64,000 bases of DNA, from NCBI GenBank assembly GCA_015058575.1, contig SVBZ01000016.1, positions 1 through 64,000 on the forward strand, read 5' to 3'. Positions 1 to 9,862 of this stretch are shown in pieces (position 1 is the first letter of the stretch; the number at the start of each line of letters is the position of its first letter). Position numbers and translations under genes: made by a program. The notes beneath the pieces are model-generated. The model was not told where the DNA came from. It ran no database searches and was given only the letters and a program-made list of their open reading frames with translations. Origin of the DNA: Pseudoselenomonas ruminantium (GTDB taxonomy: Bacteria; Bacillota; Negativicutes; Selenomonadales; Selenomonadaceae).

Positions 1-11
1 CAAAAAGAATA

Positions 12-128
12 TCTGGTGACGCTGGCTATGTGGTTCCACCTGTTCCCATACCGAACACAGTAGTTAAGCACATATACGCCGAAAGTACTTGTCTGGAGAC
101 GGACTGGGAGGATAGGGAGTTGCCAGTT
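12..128 (+). rRNA. rrf: 5S ribosomal RNA
   Basis: Conserved 5S core 'ggttccacctgttcccataccgaacacagtagttaag' and closing stem tctggtgac/gttgccag. Confidence 0.92.
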
Positions 129-136
129 AAGCAAAA

Positions 137-165
137 GACATCCGCATGGCGGGTGTCTTTTTTTC
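137..165 (+). terminator. Rho-independent terminator after 5S
   Basis: gacatccgcatggcgggtgtc followed by a T-run. Confidence 0.8.
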
Positions 166-220
166 GTTTGTTATGTTATAATACACTTTGTGACTATATT
201 TATATTGGGGACTCGCAGCT

Positions 221-1756
221 ATGAGTAATGTATATGTTTTGGTAGAACACTTCTACGAAAGCGATTTTGACTATGATATGATCTTGCCTCAGAACGTCGT
301 CGAGAAATATCTGCGCCGTAAGGCTTGGCAGGGTGCGGATGATGAGGAACTCAAGCAGATTTGGGTGCTTATTTCGCTTTTGCTTTCCTATGTTGAGCAG
401 CTTCACTTGTATTCGCTGGACGCATTGACCATCAATGACCTTCATGAGATAATTTACCGTTATGCGCAGGATGACAAGGAATTTGTGCTGGAAGAAGCAT
501 CTGTGATGAAAATTGTGACGCTTATTGAGGCTTTTTTCAGTTTTGCGTGCAAGAATAGTCCGAAAGAAGATTTGCAGTCTTTTTTTCGTGATGTAAACCA
601 GTCGTTTTATCAGCAGCACAAGTTTGTCATGCCGCCACGCCGCATGCAGGATGAATTCTATAATTCGCTGGAACATCAAGACGAAGTTTCGGATGAAGAC
701 ATGCTGCAGCTTAATCAGATGATGGATGCGCTGTTGCAGCGGATGGATGATTTTTTTCAGCAGCCGAAGTATCGCTCTGATAGGGATAGGGCTATGACGA
801 TGTTTGTCGGGCCCGATGGCGATACGTACAGCAGATTGTCAGAGGAAGACCAACAGTCTTTTTGGATTGGCTATTGGGATTTTTTCCTGTTTGATTATCA
901 TATGCTGGCTTCCGATGAAACGCCGATACATTTTTATTACCGTGTGGAGAAGGAAAAGCTGTCTGCTGCTGAATGTGATATCCTGTTAGATTTGATGCAG
1001 GCAAAGTTCGGCATTTTCGCCATCGATTATTACGATGTTGATTTCGTTTCCTGTCACAATTTGCTTACGGATGAGCCCATCGAACTGCCGATACCGGCCA
1101 TGATGGAGGGAGGCATCGACGATTGCCTGTTGTATGGTCATATCCATAACAAAGGTGTCATGATGCTGAACTATGTCACCATCCTCCCAGCCAGCCGCAA
1201 GCTGCAACAGCGTATGCGGCAGGAAATTTTCAAGCAGTACGAACTCTTCAAATATCAGCAGCCAGAGGCAACGCTTGATGCATTTTTAGCACGGGAATCA
1301 GGGGCTGTGCGTCATACGATGAATATTTTGGCGCATTTCGCACAGCTCAATGTCGTACCGAATCATGTAATCAAGCCGACCAAGCGGACAGCAAACGTGA
1401 TTTGGCAGTTATCGGAGGAAGATCGCCAGGGATTGGTGCGTTTTTCCTTGAAGTTTGGCATCAGCAAATATTCTGCGCAGCTTGTTTGCCGTTTATTCTC
1501 GGACTATATTGCGGCCTTGGGACCGGCGTATGAGCTGGTTGACAAGTCGGTGCTGGTCACAGCGGTATTCTTGAAGTTTGCGGAAATCAATGGCTCTGAT
1601 GTCGTGGCAGTCCCTGAGATCGTCGAATTCTTGGGAGCGTCAGCAGAGGATGTATTTTCGTGTATGGATGATGTGCGGATAAAGCTGGGGGCAATCCGCT
1701 TCGATCCCCGGTATTTGACAGAAGAAGGTTTTATCCGCTCCCTGTATTGGGAATAG
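221..1756 (+). CDS. hypothetical protein (511 aa)
   Basis: Long ORF downstream of the rRNA terminator; no family recognised. Confidence 0.75.
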   Translation: MSNVYVLVEHFYESDFDYDMILPQNVVEKYLRRKAWQGADDEELKQIWVLISLLLSYVEQLHLYSLDALTINDLHEIIYRYAQDDKEFVLEEASVMKIVTLIEAFFSFACKNSPKEDLQSFFRDVNQSFYQQHKFVMPPRRMQDEFYNSLEHQDEVSDEDMLQLNQMMDALLQRMDDFFQQPKYRSDRDRAMTMFVGPDGDTYSRLSEEDQQSFWIGYWDFFLFDYHMLASDETPIHFYYRVEKEKLSAAECDILLDLMQAKFGIFAIDYYDVDFVSCHNLLTDEPIELPIPAMMEGGIDDCLLYGHIHNKGVMMLNYVTILPASRKLQQRMRQEIFKQYELFKYQQPEATLDAFLARESGAVRHTMNILAHFAQLNVVPNHVIKPTKRTANVIWQLSEEDRQGLVRFSLKFGISKYSAQLVCRLFSDYIAALGPAYELVDKSVLVTAVFLKFAEINGSDVVAVPEIVEFLGASAEDVFSCMDDVRIKLGAIRFDPRYLTEEGFIRSLYWE

Positions 1757-1789
1757 TATATACTGCCATTTTCATGGAGGTGTACATAA

Positions 1790-2101
1790 ATGGATGAGAA
1801 GAATCCACAGGTTCGCGTCATGTCGAATTCTGAACGGAATGATTATGATGGGGTAACCATAGATGAAACTACAGGTGCTGAGGAAGCACCGAAACAAGAT
1901 CCGTATCAGCGGATTACATTCCATACGCTGGGCTGGAAAGATCTTTTTTTCCGTAATTCTACCTGGCTGACGCGTGTGGCTGTGGTGCTGGTTTTGCTGG
2001 CAATTGCAGGCATCTTTATCTTTGCCGTTATGCCGGTTCTGCTGGTTTTAGCCGGTGTGGGCATCGTGGCATGGTTATTGATGAATTTCTTCTTTCATTG
2101 A
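1790..2101 (+). CDS. small membrane protein (hydrophobic C-terminal half)
   Basis: ORF with RBS (ggaggtgtacataaatg) and hydrophobic segments VAVVLVLLAIAGIFIFAVMPVLLVLAGVGIVAWLL. Confidence 0.7.
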   Translation: MDEKNPQVRVMSNSERNDYDGVTIDETTGAEEAPKQDPYQRITFHTLGWKDLFFRNSTWLTRVAVVLVLLAIAGIFIFAVMPVLLVLAGVGIVAWLLMNFFFH

Positions 2102-2105
2102 TTAC

Positions 2106-2142
2106 ATAAAAAAAGGCAGGCCTTCGGGCCTGTCTTTTTTAG
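2106..2142. terminator. Bidirectional-looking terminator
   Basis: aaaaaaaggcaggccttcgggcctgtctttttt between convergent genes. Confidence 0.8.
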
Positions 2143-2157
2143 TAGCGGAAGAAGCGA

Positions 2158-3393
2158 TCAGATATGGAATTTTGTTTTGATGCGGTCTACGGCGCGCAAC
2201 GTATTTTCGCGATTGCCAAAAGCGGTGAGGCGGAAGTAACCTTCGCCGCAAGGGCCAAAACCTGCGCCTGGCGTACCGACGATGTTGACTTCTGTGAGCA
2301 GCTTGTCGAAGAAATCCCATGACGGCATATCATTCGGCGTCTTGAGCCAGATGTATGGAGCATTGACGCCACCATAGGCTTTGATGCCAGCGGCTTCCAG
2401 TCCTTCACGGATGATACGGGCATTTTCCATATAGTAGCCAACGAGTTCTTTGACTTGCTGCTGGCCTTCAGGCGTATAGATGGCAGCTGCACCACGTTGG
2501 ACGATATAAGCCGTACCATTGAATTTTGTTGTATGGCGGCGGTTCCAAAGCTTGTTGAATTCAACGAGCGAACCATCGGCAGCGCTGCCTTTGACCGTCT
2601 TAGGGATGATCGTATAGCCGCAGCGCGTTCCTGTGAAGCCGGCTGTTTTTGAGAAGGAGCGGAATTCGATAGCAACGTCCTTAGCCCCCTCGATTTCGTA
2701 GATGGAGCGTGGAACATCTTCCTCGGTAATATATGCGGCATAAGCGGCATCGAAGAGGATGACGGATTGATTTTCACGCGCGTAGTTTACCCATTTGGCT
2801 AGTTCTGTGCGCGAAAGCGTCGTGCCTGTCGGATTGTTCGGGCAGCAGAGATAAATCATATCGACGCGCTCGGCTGGCAGGGCCGGGGCGAAGCCGTTGC
2901 TGGCATCGCAAGGCAGGTAAGTCACACCCTCGAAGTGGCCGTCTGCCTGCAGCGTGCCCGTGCGGCCAGCCATGACGTTGGTATCAAGATAGACTGGATA
3001 AACCGGGTCAGTGATGGCAACTTTGTTGTCAAGACCGAAGATTTCCTGGATGTTGCCGCAATCGCTCTTAGAGCCATCGCTGACAAAGATTTCGTCGGAG
3101 TCGATATGGATACCGCGCTGGGTGTAATTGTGCGCGATGATGGCATCAGTCAGGAAGGAATAGCCTTGTTCCGGTCCATAGCCGCGGAATGTATCAGCAT
3201 TGGCAAGTTCATCGACTGCTTTGTGCATGGCTTCGATGCAGGCTGCTGGCAGTGGCTGAGTAACATCGCCGATGCCGAGGCGGATGATGTCTGCCTCGGG
3301 GTGAGCTGCCTTGAATGCCGTTACCCGGCGTCCAATCTCTGCGAAAAGATAGCTTCCTGGCAATTTCAGATAGTTATCATTAATAGATGCCAT
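2158..3393 (-). CDS. dapL: LL-diaminopimelate aminotransferase
   Basis: [23 protein letters not shown]...[14 protein letters not shown]...[10 protein letters not shown]...[15 protein letters not shown]; internal ATG preferred over ORF-track start. Confidence 0.93.
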   Translation of the reverse strand: MASINDNYLKLPGSYLFAEIGRRVTAFKAAHPEADIIRLGIGDVTQPLPAACIEAMHKAVDELANADTFRGYGPEQGYSFLTDAIIAHNYTQRGIHIDSDEIFVSDGSKSDCGNIQEIFGLDNKVAITDPVYPVYLDTNVMAGRTGTLQADGHFEGVTYLPCDASNGFAPALPAERVDMIYLCCPNNPTGTTLSRTELAKWVNYARENQSVILFDAAYAAYITEEDVPRSIYEIEGAKDVAIEFRSFSKTAGFTGTRCGYTIIPKTVKGSAADGSLVEFNKLWNRRHTTKFNGTAYIVQRGAAAIYTPEGQQQVKELVGYYMENARIIREGLEAAGIKAYGGVNAPYIWLKTPNDMPSWDFFDKLLTEVNIVGTPGAGFGPCGEGYFRLTAFGNRENTLRAVDRIKTKFHI

Positions 3394-3862
3394 AAATAAA
3401 ACCTCCTGAAGTATGTGTATACTAATATAACTTTTTAGCATATTATAACACATTAATATGCATTCTCAATAAGTAAATAGAATTTTTTTTCCTTGTGTGA
3501 TTTAGTTTGCTCGATTCTAACGGATTATGATTAATGACACTTAGATTAAGATAAACATAAATAATCATTAAATATTTTTATGATAAATAGTATTTACTTA
3601 TAAAATTATTTTGTAGTATAATAAGCAAGGGATAGGTTTGATGTATCACAGTTGGCACTTTTCTGAATAGTTGATAAAATATTTTTTATGGAAGCAGGAA
3701 ATATGGAGGCTATGCAGAAATAATATGCCAAGGGGATTCGATACAATCGATCTAGATGTTGTGTCGGTCTTATCTATGCGTTAAGTAGGGAGCTTGACAG
3801 TTAGGTAAGGCAATGGGCACGGAAGAGTTTTTGTGTTTTTTTAAGGAAGGGGAGTTTTCACT

Positions 3863-5203
3863 ATGGAAATGCTTCTTGGTTTTCTGGTGCTGCTCGCATG
3901 CTTGATTGTTGGCGTGCGTCATGGCGGCATCGGCCTGGCTGTTGTCAGTGCAATCGGTCTTATCATTTTCACGTTTGTCTTTGGGTATAAACCGGGTACG
4001 CCGCCTGTAAGCGTAATGCTTACGATCATGGCAGTCGTCACCTGCGCAGGCTTCCTGCAGACGTCGGGTGGTCTTACGGTTATGCTGAAATACGCAGAGA
4101 AATTCCTGCGCAGCAACCCGAAACGCATCACGCTGTATGCACCGCTCACTACCTGGCTGCTTACGATCCTCTGCGGTACGGGTCATGTCGTTTACACGAT
4201 GTTCCCGATCATCTATGATATCGCCATCAAAGAGGGCATCCGCCCAGAGCGTCCGATGGCTGTTGCCTCGGTTTCCTCGCAGATGGGTATCAGCGCATCG
4301 CCGGTATCGGTAGCACTGGTAGGTTTCATCGGCTTCTTCTCGGCTGCCGGCCTGCCGTACACGGTACTGAACCTGCTCATGGTTTCCATTCCGGCTACGC
4401 TGTGCGGTGTAATTGTTGCTGCTATGTACAGCTATTCCCGTGGTAAGGATCTGGCTGATGATCCGGAGTTCCAGGAGCTCATCAAAGATCCGGAAGCTAA
4501 AGAGTACGTTTATGGTGATACGGAAAGTCTCATCGATAAGGATCTCCCGTCCTCGTACTATCATGCTATGTACATTTTCTTCATCGGTATCATCGTCATT
4601 GCTTTCCTGGGCAATAACCCGCAGGTCCTGCCGCATTTCCCGAATGCTAAGGGCGTCATGAAGGCAATCTCCATGACGACGGTCATTCAGATGATCATGC
4701 TGTTCATGGGTGCGCTCATTCTCTTCACTTGCAAAATCAAGGCAAAAGATGTTGGTAACAGCCAGGTATTCCGTTCTGGTCTGGTCGCAGTCATCTCTGT
4801 ATACGGCGTTGCCTGGATGGCAGATACGTACTTCTCCAACCATATGGCATTCCTCAAGGAAGTTCTTGGTTCGGCTGTACAGACTTATCCGTGGGCATAT
4901 GCATTGATTGCTTTCTTCACTTCGAAACTTGTTAACTCGCAGGCAGCTGCTGTATCTATCGTTGTCCCGATGGCTTTGGGAATTGGCACCGATCCGGTTG
5001 TCATCATTTCCTTCATCTCGGCAATCTATGGTTACTTCTTCCTGCCGACTTATCCGTCTGACCTTGCCTGCATCGGTTTTGACCGTTCTGGTACGACGAA
5101 GATTGGTAAATACATCCTCAACCACAGCTTCATGATCCCAGGTCTGCTGGGCGTATTCACGGGCTGCTGCGTTGGCTATGTACTGGCTCATATTCTCTAT
5201 TGA
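3863..5203 (+). CDS. Anaerobic C4-dicarboxylate transporter, Dcu family
   Basis: Polytopic membrane protein; LTTWLLTILCGTGHVVYTMFPIIYDIAI...RPERPMAVASVSSQMGISASPVSVA typical of DcuA/DcuB. Confidence 0.85.
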   Translation: MEMLLGFLVLLACLIVGVRHGGIGLAVVSAIGLIIFTFVFGYKPGTPPVSVMLTIMAVVTCAGFLQTSGGLTVMLKYAEKFLRSNPKRITLYAPLTTWLLTILCGTGHVVYTMFPIIYDIAIKEGIRPERPMAVASVSSQMGISASPVSVALVGFIGFFSAAGLPYTVLNLLMVSIPATLCGVIVAAMYSYSRGKDLADDPEFQELIKDPEAKEYVYGDTESLIDKDLPSSYYHAMYIFFIGIIVIAFLGNNPQVLPHFPNAKGVMKAISMTTVIQMIMLFMGALILFTCKIKAKDVGNSQVFRSGLVAVISVYGVAWMADTYFSNHMAFLKEVLGSAVQTYPWAYALIAFFTSKLVNSQAAAVSIVVPMALGIGTDPVVIISFISAIYGYFFLPTYPSDLACIGFDRSGTTKIGKYILNHSFMIPGLLGVFTGCCVGYVLAHILY

Positions 5204-5224
5204 TTGCTTGTTGGATAGCAAAGA

Positions 5225-5254
5225 AAAAGATGACATTTTAATGTCATCTTTTTC
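5225..5254 (+). terminator. Hairpin terminator
   Basis: aaaaagatgacattttaatgtcatctttttc. Confidence 0.75.
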
Positions 5255-5285
5255 TATATGAGGACTGTTGGAGGTGCACGCTTTG

Positions 5286-6560
5286 ATGAAGGATTATGAA
5301 TTTCATTATGGGCATGGGAGCAAGTCGTTTCAACTCGATGAAACAAAGGTGCTCAAGGTTATTGAAATGCCAAAGGTCGAGCCGTTGGCGGATATTGCGC
5401 AGGCAGTGCTGGAGGCGATATATCATCCGATTGGCCAGCCGCCGATCGATGAGATTATTAAACCTGGCGATACGGTGACGTTTATCTGCAACGATCCGAC
5501 ACGGGTTGCCAATAGCTTTGATTTTATGCCGGTGCTTGTCAATGAGCTGAATCGCCTGGGCGTACCGGATGCCAATATGCAGATCGTTTTTTCGCTGGGA
5601 ACGCATCGCTTGATGACGCAGGCGGAAATGGAAGAGGGTGTGGGCAAGGAGATTGCAGGCCGTTTGAAGATGTTCAATAGTGACTGCAATGTGCCGGAGG
5701 ATTTTGAGTACTTTGGCACGACAAGCCGGTTCACCCCCGTGCTGATCAACAAACATATCTGTCATAGCGATCATGTGATTCTGACGGGAACCATCGTGCA
5801 TCATTATTTCAGCGGGTATGGTGGCGGACGTAAAGCGGTATTGCCGGGCTGTGCAGCGATGGAAACCGTCCGCAAGAATCACAGTTTCATGATGGACCCC
5901 AACGCTGGGCTGGGACGGACCGAAGGCAATCCGGTCTACGAGGATCAGATGGAGGGCGTGGCCCTTTGGGCGAAAGGCCGCAGCGTCATCTTGTTCAATG
6001 CAATCCTTGATGCCGAGCACCGGTTTTTGCGAATCTTTGCTGGCGATTATATCAAGGCACATCAGGAAGCATGCAAGTTTGTCGATGCCGTCTATGGCGT
6101 GCCAATCGCTAAGCAGGCAGATATTACCATTGCCAGCTGTGGCGGCTATCCGAAGGATATCAACGTCTATCAGATGCAGAAGACGATGGATAATGCTGTG
6201 CTGGCGACGCGGCAGGGTGGTGTGGTCATTTTGCTGGCCGAATGTGAAGAGGGAAGCGGCAGCAAGGTGCTGGAAGATGCCTGCCGTGAGCTCAAGACTG
6301 CGGATGCCATCGAGGCTAAGCTCAAAGAACGTTTCGTGATTGGTGCCAATAAGGCCTATGCGGTTACGCGGCTTACCAAGAAGGCACATTTCATCCTTGT
6401 GACAGGGCTGGACCGGAAACTGGCCAAGGAAATGCTGTTCGATGGTGCTGTCGATACGGTGGCAGAAGCACTGGAGCTGGCTCGTCAGTATGTGGGGGAT
6501 GATCCCAGCTACATGCTGATGCCGACCGGCAGCTTGACGGTGCCGCTGCTGGCAAAATAA
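5286..6560 (+). CDS. LarA-family nickel-dependent 2-hydroxyacid racemase (DUF2088)
   Basis: CNDPTRVAN, SLGTHR, HHYFSGYGGGRKAVLPGCAAMETVRKNH motifs of the LarA superfamily. Confidence 0.87.
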   Translation: MKDYEFHYGHGSKSFQLDETKVLKVIEMPKVEPLADIAQAVLEAIYHPIGQPPIDEIIKPGDTVTFICNDPTRVANSFDFMPVLVNELNRLGVPDANMQIVFSLGTHRLMTQAEMEEGVGKEIAGRLKMFNSDCNVPEDFEYFGTTSRFTPVLINKHICHSDHVILTGTIVHHYFSGYGGGRKAVLPGCAAMETVRKNHSFMMDPNAGLGRTEGNPVYEDQMEGVALWAKGRSVILFNAILDAEHRFLRIFAGDYIKAHQEACKFVDAVYGVPIAKQADITIASCGGYPKDINVYQMQKTMDNAVLATRQGGVVILLAECEEGSGSKVLEDACRELKTADAIEAKLKERFVIGANKAYAVTRLTKKAHFILVTGLDRKLAKEMLFDGAVDTVAEALELARQYVGDDPSYMLMPTGSLTVPLLAK

Positions 6561-6565
6561 GCGAA

Positions 6566-6606
6566 AAAATGGCTGTGACAAATCAGTTTGTCACAGCCAT
6601 TTTTTA
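6566..6606. terminator. Shared terminator between convergent larA-like and lysR genes
   Basis: aaaaaatggctgtgacaaatcagtttgtcacagccatttttta, near-perfect stem with A/T tracts on both sides. Confidence 0.85.
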
Positions 6607-7491
6607 GGCTTCCTGTTTCTTTTTCAGCAGATCCTTGCAAAAGTCAATGAAGGATTGAGCTGCTTTGGAGATATAACGATCTTTTTTCCAGGCGAGCCCC
6701 ACATCGACGTAGATGGGATCGGACAAGGGGATGGCCTTGACACCTGGTGTATCTTCGACTACCATATCTAAAAGGAAGGCAACCCCGACACCGCTGGCAA
6801 CAAGTCCTTTCAGCGTGATGACCTGATTGGATTCCAGAACGATGTTTGGCGTAATGTTTTCAGCACTCATCTTGGACAAGATGGTCTGACGCAGGAAAGA
6901 GCCTTCTTTCATCATGACGACATTCGCGTCAGCGACATCCTGCAGCGAAAGGGATTTTTTCTTGGCGAGCGGACTGTCTTCTGGCACACAGCAGACGACC
7001 TGATTCTTGGACATCGGCAGCAGCTGCAGATGATTTGATGCACCTGAGATGATAATGATGCCGAAATCAAGCTCGTCACGTTCGAGCTGTTCGCGGATTG
7101 ACATCGAACCTTCTTCATGCATGAAAATATCGAGGTGCGAATAGCGGCGCTGGAAGCTCGAGAAGATTTTCGGGAACAGATAAGCACCCATCATTGGCGG
7201 GATACCAATCTTGATGGTGCCTTTCTGCAGCTGTTTGTAGTCATTGACTTCAAGAACCGCATCTTGGATGTTGCGCAGGGCAAGTTCGACGCGATTCAGG
7301 AAGACCGCACCTTCAGGCGTCAGGGACAGCTGTTTCTGGCTGCGGTCGAAGAGCTGGATGCCGAGCTCAGCCTCTAGCTTCTTGATGGCCACAGTGATGT
7401 TTGGCTGAGAGACACGGAGCCGTTCGGCAGCCCGGGTGATATTTCGCAGACGGCTGGCCATCTGGAAATATTCAAGTTGTCGTAATTCCAT
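6604..7491 (-). CDS. LysR family transcriptional regulator
   Basis: MELRQLEYFQMASRLRNITRAAERLRVSQPNITVAIKKLEAELGIQLFDRSQKQLSLTPEG N-terminal HTH. Confidence 0.92.
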   Translation of the reverse strand: MELRQLEYFQMASRLRNITRAAERLRVSQPNITVAIKKLEAELGIQLFDRSQKQLSLTPEGAVFLNRVELALRNIQDAVLEVNDYKQLQKGTIKIGIPPMMGAYLFPKIFSSFQRRYSHLDIFMHEEGSMSIREQLERDELDFGIIIISGASNHLQLLPMSKNQVVCCVPEDSPLAKKKSLSLQDVADANVVMMKEGSFLRQTILSKMSAENITPNIVLESNQVITLKGLVASGVGVAFLLDMVVEDTPGVKAIPLSDPIYVDVGLAWKKDRYISKAAQSFIDFCKDLLKKKQEA

Positions 7492-7735
7492 GTTATCGCT
7501 TCTTTCTGTATAAACTAGTCTTATTATATTTTTATTATACCATACTTTTGACAAATATATGATATGATAATGAAAATTTATCATGAAAAATAAAATTTTT
7601 TTTATCGCAGGAGCAGTAGGATTTTTTCTATTCACATGGAATTATAATAGTGTATAGTAGTAGATGTAGCGAGATTTGGGATTTCATTCCAAGGAATCAA
7701 CGGAAGATATTGGAAGAAATAGGAGGGCTTTTATT

Positions 7736-8509
7736 TTGGAAATTTCAACAGTCATAGGTGCAGTAGGCGGTCTTATCTCCGTATTCGTAGGTATGATCAT
7801 CAAGGGTGCACCAATCAGCTCATTAAACAACCCGGCAGCATTCCTTATCATCATCTGCGGTACTTTCTCCTGCTTGTTTACAGCGTTCAATATGAATCAG
7901 CTGAAAAAACTGCCTGGGCTGGTTAAGATGGTTTTTTTCAAACCGGCACTTCACGAGAAGGCTGAGCTTTTGACGCTTTTCATTGAGCTTTCCCAGATTG
8001 CCCGTCGTGAAGGTATCCTGGCTTTGGAGAGTAAAGTACAGGACATTGACGATCCGTTCTTCCGGACGGGTTTGAGCATGGTCATTGATGGTATGGACCC
8101 TGACTTTGTCGGTGATGTATTGGATGCGGAGCTGGCGGTCATGCAGGAACGCCATGCTGAAGGCCGTGCGATGCTCGAGCAGGCCGGTCTGTATGCTCCT
8201 ACCCTTGGTGTATTGGGCGCCGTTATCGGTCTTATCGCAGCATTGGGTAACTTGAACGACGTCAATAAACTGGGTCACGCAATCGCTGCAGCATTCGTTG
8301 CTACGATCCTCGGTATCTTTACTGCATACGTTGTTTACCTGCCGATGGCCAATAAGCTGAAACTCTTGTCCAAGGCAGAAGTCAGCGAGAAGCGCATGAT
8401 CATCGAGGGTATCCTTTCTCTGCAGGCTGGTGATTCGCCGACGCAGATCGAGGCTAAGCTCATGGTCTTCATTCCGCAGAGCGAGCGTGAAGGTTTGAAG
8501 AAGGAGTGA
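7736..8509 (+). CDS. motA: Flagellar motor stator protein MotA
   Basis: LEISTVIGAVGGLISVFVGMIIKG...LNNPAAFLIIICGT; TLGVLGAVIGLIAALGNL; likely TTG start after RBS. Confidence 0.9.
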   Translation: MEISTVIGAVGGLISVFVGMIIKGAPISSLNNPAAFLIIICGTFSCLFTAFNMNQLKKLPGLVKMVFFKPALHEKAELLTLFIELSQIARREGILALESKVQDIDDPFFRTGLSMVIDGMDPDFVGDVLDAELAVMQERHAEGRAMLEQAGLYAPTLGVLGAVIGLIAALGNLNDVNKLGHAIAAAFVATILGIFTAYVVYLPMANKLKLLSKAEVSEKRMIIEGILSLQAGDSPTQIEAKLMVFIPQSEREGLKKE

Positions 8510-8513
8510 TTTG

Positions 8514-9392
8514 ATGGCTAGAAAGAAACATGCGGCGCCTCATGAGGAACATGAAGGTGAGCCGTGGCTCCTGCCGTATTCTGACCTTATGACGCTCCTG
8601 TTGGCACTCTTTATCGCGTTGTTTGCTATTTCCCAGACGGACCAGAAAAAGATGTCGGAACTGTCGCAGGCATTCAGTACGGCGTTCAATATGGGCGGAC
8701 CATCGTTTTTCAGTCAGATGGGCCCTAATGCTGGCCGCCGCGCAGAGATGCCGTCCGACGAGGATAAGGGTAATCATGCGTATGTGGTAGAGAACCAGCA
8801 GCTTGAAGAATTGCAGAAGAAGATGCAGGAATATATCGATCAGAACCAGCTGGACGAGCAGCTGAGCACGGAGCTCAGTGAAGAGGGGCTCATGATCCGC
8901 ATCAAGGAACGGGCACTGTTCCCGTCGGGGTCGGCACAGCTGGTCGGTCAGGCGCAGTCCATCATCCCGGTGGTAGCAGGGCTTTTGGGGTCGGTGCCTG
9001 AGCGGGTGGTCGTTTCGGGACATACCGATAATGTTCCCATCAATACGGCGCAGTTCCCGTCTAACTGGGAGCTGAGCTCGACGCGTGCGATGAATTTCAT
9101 GAAGGCATTGCTGGCCAGCAACCCGTCGATGAACCCGGCGCGTTTCAGTGCTATCGGCTATAGTGAGTACCGGCCGCTGGCAGACAACAAGACCGATGAA
9201 GGGCGTTCCAAGAACCGCCGTGTTGAGGTGTTCATTGCGCGCAACTACCGGTTCAATCCGGATGAGAAAGCCGGAGGCAAGACGGAACAGCCGGATACTG
9301 GAGCTGATGGCATGCCGACGAGCGGCACGACGAATAATGTTCCGTCGACAGCTGGATCGGCTGGCAGTTCGATGGCAGGAACTTCATATTGA
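8514..9392 (+). CDS. motB: Flagellar motor stator protein MotB
   Basis: EGEPWLLPYSDLMTLLLALFIALFAISQTDQKK plus OmpA-like C-terminus VVSGHTDNVPINTAQFPSNWELSSTRA. Confidence 0.92.
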   Translation: MARKKHAAPHEEHEGEPWLLPYSDLMTLLLALFIALFAISQTDQKKMSELSQAFSTAFNMGGPSFFSQMGPNAGRRAEMPSDEDKGNHAYVVENQQLEELQKKMQEYIDQNQLDEQLSTELSEEGLMIRIKERALFPSGSAQLVGQAQSIIPVVAGLLGSVPERVVVSGHTDNVPINTAQFPSNWELSSTRAMNFMKALLASNPSMNPARFSAIGYSEYRPLADNKTDEGRSKNRRVEVFIARNYRFNPDEKAGGKTEQPDTGADGMPTSGTTNNVPSTAGSAGSSMAGTSY

Positions 9393-9401
9393 TTGCATGG
9401 A

Positions 9402-9437
9402 TCATGACAAGTCGGCTTACGGGCCGGCTTGTTTTAC
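9402..9437 (+). terminator. Hairpin terminator after motB
   Basis: acaagtcggcttacgggccggcttgtttt. Confidence 0.7.
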
Positions 9438-9484
9438 TGTGGGAGGCAAATTTGTTGTATAATGGTAGATGAGGTGATGCGGTA

Positions 9485-9862
9485 TTGATACGGGGAATTG
9501 GCACAGATATCGTTGAAGTGGCGCGGGTAAAAAAGGCAATTGCCAATCCGCGCTTCTGCAAACGGGTTTATACGGCGGCAGAGCAGCAATACTGTGAAAG
9601 CCGTGGTGCCCAGCGGGCTCAAAGTTTTGCAGCGCGTTTTGCGGGGAAAGAGGCAGTGCTCAAGGCATTCGGTACTGGCTTGCGTGAAGGCACGCTTCAG
9701 GATATCGAAATCCTGCCCGATGCGCTGGGCTGCCCACAGGTCAAGCTGACTGGTCATTTTGCGGAATTGGCACGGGAAAAGGGAATCGCTAAGGTTTGGA
9801 TTACCCTTAGCCATACGAAAGAATATGCGACGGCACAATGTGTGATGGAGGAATCGACATGA
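9485..9862 (+). CDS. acpS: Holo-[acyl-carrier-protein] synthase
   Basis: MIRGIGTDIVEVARV...RFAGKEAVLKAFGTG...WITLSHTKEYATA. Confidence 0.93.
   Translation: MIRGIGTDIVEVARVKKAIANPRFCKRVYTAAEQQYCESRGAQRAQSFAARFAGKEAVLKAFGTGLREGTLQDIEILPDALGCPQVKLTGHFAELAREKGIAKVWITLSHTKEYATAQCVMEEST

Noticed and set aside
3770-5236. 488-aa antisense ORF opposite the Dcu transporter
   Set aside because: Highly charged low-complexity translation, mirrors a codon-biased sense gene; no RBS or family
5244-6581. 445-aa antisense ORF opposite the larA-like gene
   Set aside because: Frame shadow of a well-supported gene; His/Arg-rich nonsense-like product
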